Below are positions 59,979-64,000 of a stretch of DNA of 64,000 nt, in pieces. The notes below the pieces were generated by a model that saw nothing but the letters and a program-made list of their open reading frames with translations, was not told the origin of the DNA and did not search any database. A program made the position numbers and the translations under genes. Position 1 is the first letter of the stretch, and every line of letters begins with the position of its first letter. This DNA is from Candidatus Zixiibacteriota bacterium (GTDB lineage: Bacteria > Zixibacteria > MSB-5A5 > GN15 > FEB-12), in contig DAOSXA010000002.1 of assembly GCA_035380245.1 (NCBI GenBank), forward strand, positions 124,001 to 188,000. Reading direction: 5' to 3'.

Positions 59979-61193
59979 ATGATGCGCAAGTTGATTTTTA
60001 TCGCCGCCCTGTTGACACTCATTACCGCAACTATCCATGCGGAAACCACTATCAAATGGTGGCAGTTCTGGACCGATGCTGCTATTCGCCCTACCATCAA
60101 TGAAATGGTAGCTGAATTCGAACAGCAGAATCCCGACATAAAGGTAGAAGTTACCGATCTTACCTGGGCTAACGGTCATGAGAAGATCGTCATCGCCCTC
60201 TCTTCCGGAACCGGCCCGGATGTCCTGGAGTTGGGATCGGACTGGATTGCGCAATTCGCGGAGTCGGGGCACCTGGCCGTCCTGTCGGATGATATCGCCG
60301 AGGATTCATCCGAATACCAGGGCTGGGGTATGGCAACCTACAAGGGTGATGTCTATGCCCGTCCCTGGATTCTTGGCACACGCATTCTTTTTGCCAATCG
60401 CACTTTATTGAACAGAGCCGGCTTCGAACCGGATTACATCCCCATAACCGAACAGGAGCTGTACATTGCAGCTATGAAAGTTGACAGTCTTGGCAAGGAT
60501 ATCTATGGATGGGGTTCGAACAGCGCCGAAAAACATCGCCTTTATAAGAAGTTCATGCCGTTTTTCTGGTCGAACGGCGCTCAGGTCCTTACCGACGATG
60601 ATACCCGTTGCGTGCTGGCTTCCCAGGAAGGTATCGCTGCGCTTGAGGTCTATAAAGGGCTGCACGACTCCTGTGGTTTCGTTTCCAATCAGCGGGGGAT
60701 CGAAGACGCCTTTCTTAACGGAAAGATCGGTTTCATAATCTCAGGTGATTGGCTTTTGAAACGGATCGAGAACGAAAAACGAGATATTGATCTAGTATCG
60801 ACATTGATACCCGGACCGACCTTTCTTGGCAAATCATTTATGGGCGGTGAATTTCTGGCCATCAATACCGCTTCAGAGCACAAGGCAGCTGCCGGCAAGT
60901 TCATCCGCTTTATAACATCACCGGAAAATCAGATTAAATTCTGCAAGGCCAATCGCTCGGCCAATCCTTCGAGTCGCACCGCCCAGCAGGATGACTATTT
61001 TCAAAATAACCCGCACCTGAAGGCTTTCGTTTCACAAATCGCTCGCGCCGTACATCCTCCAGTTCACCCGGAATGGGTTTATATGGAGGAGTATATTGAG
61101 GATGCCGTTGAGGCCTGTCTTTTCGAGGGAACGGGACCGGCGGAGGCACTTTTCGTGGCGCGCAAGAAAATCGATAAGTTACTCAAGGAATGA
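59979..61193 (+). CDS. ABC sugar importer, substrate-binding protein (family 1)
   Basis: A 404-residue exported binding protein. The signal peptide ends at about residue 21 (TATIHA). The mature protein starts TIKWWQFWTD and has the family-1 solute-binding pattern: VAEFEQQNPDIKVEV, ALSSGTGPDVLELGSDW, and the late segment FMGGEFLAINTASEHKAAAGKFIRF, cut to GGEFLAINTASEHKAAAGKF. It follows the maltose/oligosaccharide-binding family. AAGGAGA precedes ATG 59979 and the stop overlaps the first permease (ATGA). The ligand is probably a sugar or a similar small carbohydrate. Confidence 0.92.
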   Translation: MMRKLIFIAALLTLITATIHAETTIKWWQFWTDAAIRPTINEMVAEFEQQNPDIKVEVTDLTWANGHEKIVIALSSGTGPDVLELGSDWIAQFAESGHLAVLSDDIAEDSSEYQGWGMATYKGDVYARPWILGTRILFANRTLLNRAGFEPDYIPITEQELYIAAMKVDSLGKDIYGWGSNSAEKHRLYKKFMPFFWSNGAQVLTDDDTRCVLASQEGIAALEVYKGLHDSCGFVSNQRGIEDAFLNGKIGFIISGDWLLKRIENEKRDIDLVSTLIPGPTFLGKSFMGGEFLAINTASEHKAAAGKFIRFITSPENQIKFCKANRSANPSSRTAQQDDYFQNNPHLKAFVSQIARAVHPPVHPEWVYMEEYIEDAVEACLFEGTGPAEALFVARKKIDKLLKE

Positions 61194-62059
61194 AGAAACC
61201 CAGGTCGACAGCGGCGCTTCTGACTTTCCCCTGGTCGGCCACCCTGTTGGCTTTCTGGGTTTTTCCTCTTGTCTACTCATTCATAGTCGGATTTACCGAT
61301 TATCGCCTGCTTGGACGTGGATATCACTGGGTAGGCTTCGATAATTACATACAGCTTTTTCATGATGCCGACTTTTTATCGGCCCTGGGGAATACATTTG
61401 TATTCGTTTTCGGCACCATTCCGGTAACAACCGTAATCGCCCTGGTTTTGGCATTGTTGGTCAATAAGCGCTTTACCGGACGCGGTCTTTTTCGGGCTGG
61501 TTATTTCCTCCCTTCGATCACCTCAATGGTCGTGATTGCTCTCATCTTCACCAATCTCTATCAGCGCGGTGGTTACATTGCTACGCTGGCAACCATGATC
61601 GGATTAACACCGCCGGAACACGGCTTCCTGTTCGACCGCGACACCGCCCTGTATTCGATTATGGGTATGGATATCTGGATGTCGGTCGGTTATTACATGT
61701 TGATTTTCCTGGCCGGATTGAAAGCCATCCCAACCGAGCTGTATGAAGCCGCAGCTATTTCCGGTGCGGGGCGAATTCGTCAATTTTTCTCGATCACTTT
61801 GCCGCTCCTGCGTCCGACAGCACTCTTTATCCTGGTTATTAACTCCATCAAGAGCTTCCAGGTATTCGTTGAGATATTTGTCATGACCAAAGGGAAATTC
61901 GATACTGCCACAGTTGTCTATTTCCTCTATGATGAGGGACTTCAAACCCAGTTCAAGTTCGGCTATGCCTCCGCAGCGGCTTATGTTCTGTTTATCATTA
62001 TCGGAGTATTCTCACTGATACAGTTCATCCTGATGCGCCGGAGGCAACCGTTATGGTAG
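61190..62059 (+). CDS. ABC sugar importer, permease (MalF-type)
   Basis: A 289-residue permease with six membrane helices. The EAA loop that docks the ATPase reads EAAAISGAGRIRQFFSITLP, near residue 185. The N-terminus (LLTFPWSATLLAFWVFPLVYS) is that of MalF/UgpA-type permeases. It overlaps the binding-protein gene by four bases and the second permease by seven. Confidence 0.95.
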   Translation: MKKPRSTAALLTFPWSATLLAFWVFPLVYSFIVGFTDYRLLGRGYHWVGFDNYIQLFHDADFLSALGNTFVFVFGTIPVTTVIALVLALLVNKRFTGRGLFRAGYFLPSITSMVVIALIFTNLYQRGGYIATLATMIGLTPPEHGFLFDRDTALYSIMGMDIWMSVGYYMLIFLAGLKAIPTELYEAAAISGAGRIRQFFSITLPLLRPTALFILVINSIKSFQVFVEIFVMTKGKFDTATVVYFLYDEGLQTQFKFGYASAAAYVLFIIIGVFSLIQFILMRRRQPLW

Positions 62060-62880
62060 AGCGCGCCGGGGGACTGAAAAAGACAGTTCATTATACCTTG
62101 TTGTCCATCATCCTTGCAACCATGGCCTTTCCTTTGATATGGATGTTTCGGGTTGCTTTCGCACCGGTCGGAACCGAGACCGGACTATTTTCCACTCTGA
62201 TCGGCGGATTTACGTTCAGTAATTTCCTGGACCTGTTCACGGCCGACCGTATGGGGCGTTACCTTTTCAACTCAGTCTTCGTCGGGCTGGCGGTAACCCT
62301 GGGCAATCTGCTATTCAGTTTTATGGCGGGCTATGCCCTGGCGCGATACCGATCTCTCGCCAACCGTTTACTGTTCATTTCGGTGCTGGTTGTGCTGATG
62401 ATCCCGGTGCATATTACGATCATCCCGATGTACATCCTGATGCTTAAGCTCAAGCTCTATGACAGCTATTGGGCTTTGATTCTCCCCTTCCTGGTCAATC
62501 CCATTGGCATTTTTCTGATCAAGCAGTACGTGGAGTCGATCCCGACTTCAATGGAGGAAGCCGCCCGTATCGACGGCGCCGGTGACTGGCGTATCCTGTT
62601 CACCGTGGTTATGCCGGTTTGTAAACCGGCTCTGGCCGTGCTGGCGATACAAGTGTTTTTTACCAACTGGAACTCTTTCCTGTTTCCTTTCATTCTCACC
62701 TCGAGCGAATCACTTCGCACACTACCGGTAGCTCTGGCCATGCTCCAGGGTCACCAGGCGATCGACTGGCCGCATTTAATGGCCGGTTCGGCAATTGCGG
62801 TAATTCCGGTTCTGATTCTTTTCATGATCCTGCAAAGGCAGATTGTTAGCGGGATTACAGCCGGAGCGATCAAACAATAA
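62053..62880 (+). CDS. ABC sugar importer, permease (MalG-type)
   Basis: A 275-residue permease with six helices. The EAA loop is EEAARIDGAGDWRILFTVVM, preceded by YVESIPTSM. Features such as AGYALARYRSLANRLLF and the C-terminal LQRQIVSGITAGAIK are those of MalG/UgpE-type subunits. It starts seven bases inside the first permease gene. No ATP-binding gene follows: the next gene encodes an OmpA-like lipoprotein after a 128-bp gap, so the ATPase must be elsewhere. Confidence 0.95.
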   Translation: MVERAGGLKKTVHYTLLSIILATMAFPLIWMFRVAFAPVGTETGLFSTLIGGFTFSNFLDLFTADRMGRYLFNSVFVGLAVTLGNLLFSFMAGYALARYRSLANRLLFISVLVVLMIPVHITIIPMYILMLKLKLYDSYWALILPFLVNPIGIFLIKQYVESIPTSMEEAARIDGAGDWRILFTVVMPVCKPALAVLAIQVFFTNWNSFLFPFILTSSESLRTLPVALAMLQGHQAIDWPHLMAGSAIAVIPVLILFMILQRQIVSGITAGAIKQ

Positions 62881-63008
62881 GTTGCTCGATGTCAAGTGAA
62901 AATATCGTAAGTCCATTTTTTCCTTGCATTTGCAGGTCAAATCATTAGGTTTTGACCCGAGATTTGGAAAACTAAGGCAAGTGGTTTCATAGAAAGGGAG
63001 TATCTATC

Positions 63009-63602
63009 ATGAAGACTCTTGTGGTTGCTGTTGCTCTCCTTTCCGTCGTAATCGGCGGTTGTGGCGTCAACAAAGCGTACGTGGAAGAACAGATCCAGGC
63101 ATCTGAGGGCCGTACTTCGGCTCAGATCGCAGCGGTTAAGGGCACTGCTGATGCCAACAAGGCCGAAGTTGACAAGCTCAAGGCTCTGGCTAACGAGCTT
63201 TCGACCAAAACCGACATGGCTCTGAATCGTGCGAAAGGCTTCGAGAACTACCAGATTATCTGGCAGGGCGAAGTCAACTTCAAGTTCGATAGCTGGGATA
63301 TCACCGACGTGGCGCAGGCGACCCTGATGGAAGCCGGTGAAACGATGGAAAAGAATCCGGCTTCGGTTATCGAAGTTGCCGGTCACACCGACCGCACCGG
63401 TTCCTCCAAGTACAATCTGCTGCTCGGCGAAAAGCGTGCCGCTGCCGCCAAGCGCTTCCTGGCCGATCACTTCGGCGTTTCCCTCTACCGTATGTTCACC
63501 ATTTCTTACGGTGAGGATAAGCCGGTTGCGATGCCCGATGAAAAGGGTGCGGCCAGCAAGAACCGTCGCGTCACCCTGAAAATCTGGGGTCCGATGCAGT
63601 AA
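63009..63602 (+). CDS. OmpA-family (Pal-like) lipoprotein
   Basis: A 197-residue lipoprotein. The signal peptide ends VVIGGC, placing the lipidated Cys at residue 18. A helical, probably coiled-coil segment (about 25-72, AYVEEQIQASEGRTSAQIAA) leads to a C-terminal OmpA domain (about 85-195) with the peptidoglycan-binding EVAGHTDRTGSSKYNLLLG, EKRAAAAKRFLADHFG and SKNRRVTLKI. It would link the outer membrane to the wall. GGGAG lies about eight bases before ATG 63009 and a strong terminator follows. The coiled-coil linker recalls both Pal and Lpp-like lipoproteins. Confidence 0.9.
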   Translation: MKTLVVAVALLSVVIGGCGVNKAYVEEQIQASEGRTSAQIAAVKGTADANKAEVDKLKALANELSTKTDMALNRAKGFENYQIIWQGEVNFKFDSWDITDVAQATLMEAGETMEKNPASVIEVAGHTDRTGSSKYNLLLGEKRAAAAKRFLADHFGVSLYRMFTISYGEDKPVAMPDEKGAASKNRRVTLKIWGPMQ

Positions 63603-63630
63603 GCATCCGCGATAGTGACAGAAAAGTAAA

Positions 63631-63667
63631 ACGGCGATCCGTTTCAAACGGACCGCCGTTTTTTTAT
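63631..63667 (+). terminator. Rho-independent terminator after the OmpA-like gene
   Basis: AACGGCG (63631-63637) pairs with CGCCGTT (63655-63661), and TCCGTTT (63639-63645) with AAACGGA (63647-63653), with one A-C mismatch between them; a run of T follows. The stem is long and strong. Confidence 0.93.
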
Positions 63668-63706
63668 CTCAGAAGTAACAGCCCCAAAGCTGTCTCCTGC
63701 AATATC

Positions 63707-64000
63707 TCATTTGATCTCGAAATCCACCCCGGCTGTTTCGAACCTCGGCCGCACTACAATCGTATCCGCAAAGGTTGCCATTGTTTCAGCAAAACGGAAA
63801 GGCTTCAGGGAGCCTTTGCTCGGCTCACCGTTGCCGTCCGTATCGACCAGTGCCGATGCCAGGTATTTACCACCCGGGACATCGATCATATAAGCACCCT
63901 CTTCGGCTGTAGTAGAAAACCATATCTTGCCGTCAAGCCGCCGGAAAGTCAGCAAAACCGGATCGTTTCCTTTACTCGGAACGGATACAACCACCGCTCC
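63707..64000 (-). CDS. C-terminal end of a protein resembling Big_5 Ig-like domain proteins (5' end outside window)
   Basis: The last 97 residues of a minus-strand gene whose frame is open to the window edge. It contains VPGGKYLASALVDTDGNGEP, then LKPFRFAETMATFADTIVVR and RFETAGVDFEIK at the end. This pattern (a DTDGNG turn, then a final beta stretch with VR and VDFEIK) recalls the C-terminus of Ig-like (Big_5 type) surface proteins of the FCB group. The apparent GTG at 63994 is internal. The match is by pattern memory and should be treated as tentative. Confidence 0.5.
   Translation of the reverse strand, partial: GAVVVSVPSKGNDPVLLTFRRLDGKIWFSTTAEEGAYMIDVPGGKYLASALVDTDGNGEPSKGSLKPFRFAETMATFADTIVVRPRFETAGVDFEIK

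Noticed and set aside
1..64000. Search for CRISPR arrays, insertion sequences, attachment sites, toxin-antitoxin or phage-defence genes
   Set aside because: No regular repeat-spacer pattern, transposase, integrase or defence-type domain was seen; gene content is core-like throughout.

Overview
The window is about 64 kb of densely packed, roughly 50% G+C bacterial chromosome. It encodes LptD, a BamD-like lipoprotein, a LolA-like protein and an OmpA/Pal-like lipoprotein, so the cell has an outer membrane with LPS-type lipid. Tightly overlapping genes, a type I-beta DAHP synthase, an exosortase-like pair and several membrane families of unknown function suggest a member of the FCB-related candidate phyla (something like Zixibacteria). 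That placement is from memory of such genomes and is not proven here. No phage, transposon, CRISPR array or degraded gene was found.

Layout. Positions 1-8.3 kb hold the end of argS and a shikimate operon, aroF-aroA-aroE-aroK-aroB-aroQ, which covers every step to chorismate except aroC, followed by a metallopeptidase lipoprotein. 8.4-18.2 kb hold a MATE exporter, an FAH-family enzyme, an AlaX-type editing protein overlapping lptD, an HU protein and ftsK. 18.2-25.7 kb is one overlapping run: LolA-like protein, rimO, a lytic transglycosylase, bamD-like, nadD, polA and coaE. 25.7-28.9 kb hold transketolase and an aminotransferase. 29.0-32.8 kb is a murein-peptide cluster (NlpC/P60 peptidase, dipeptide epimerase, amidase). 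32.8-34.2 kb hold three small membrane proteins, including an exosortase-like enzyme and its partner.

A tRNA-Arg(CCG) on the minus strand diverges from the large translation operon rimP-nusA-infB-ylxP-rbfA-nrnA-truB-ribF-rpsO-pnp-M16 peptidase-deacetylase (34.7-47.1 kb). A hairpin with a T-run sits just before the rimP ribosome binding site and looks like an attenuator. leuS follows with its own promoter, then a glycosyltransferase.

From 50.5 to 59.9 kb genes run on the minus strand: a nucleotide-sugar dehydrogenase/epimerase pair, a D-Ala-D-Ala carboxypeptidase, a NatAB-type ABC exporter, a DUF72 protein and a four-gene operon made only of membrane proteins of unknown function, each junction a one-base TGATG overlap. 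Divergent from that operon is a maltose-type ABC importer (binding protein plus two permeases) with no ATPase gene. An OmpA-like lipoprotein and the end of a minus-strand gene close the window.

The four-gene membrane operon (56988-59858) is the best candidate for an undescribed system. The exosortase-like pair without a visible substrate and the rimP-nusA leader attenuator come next.
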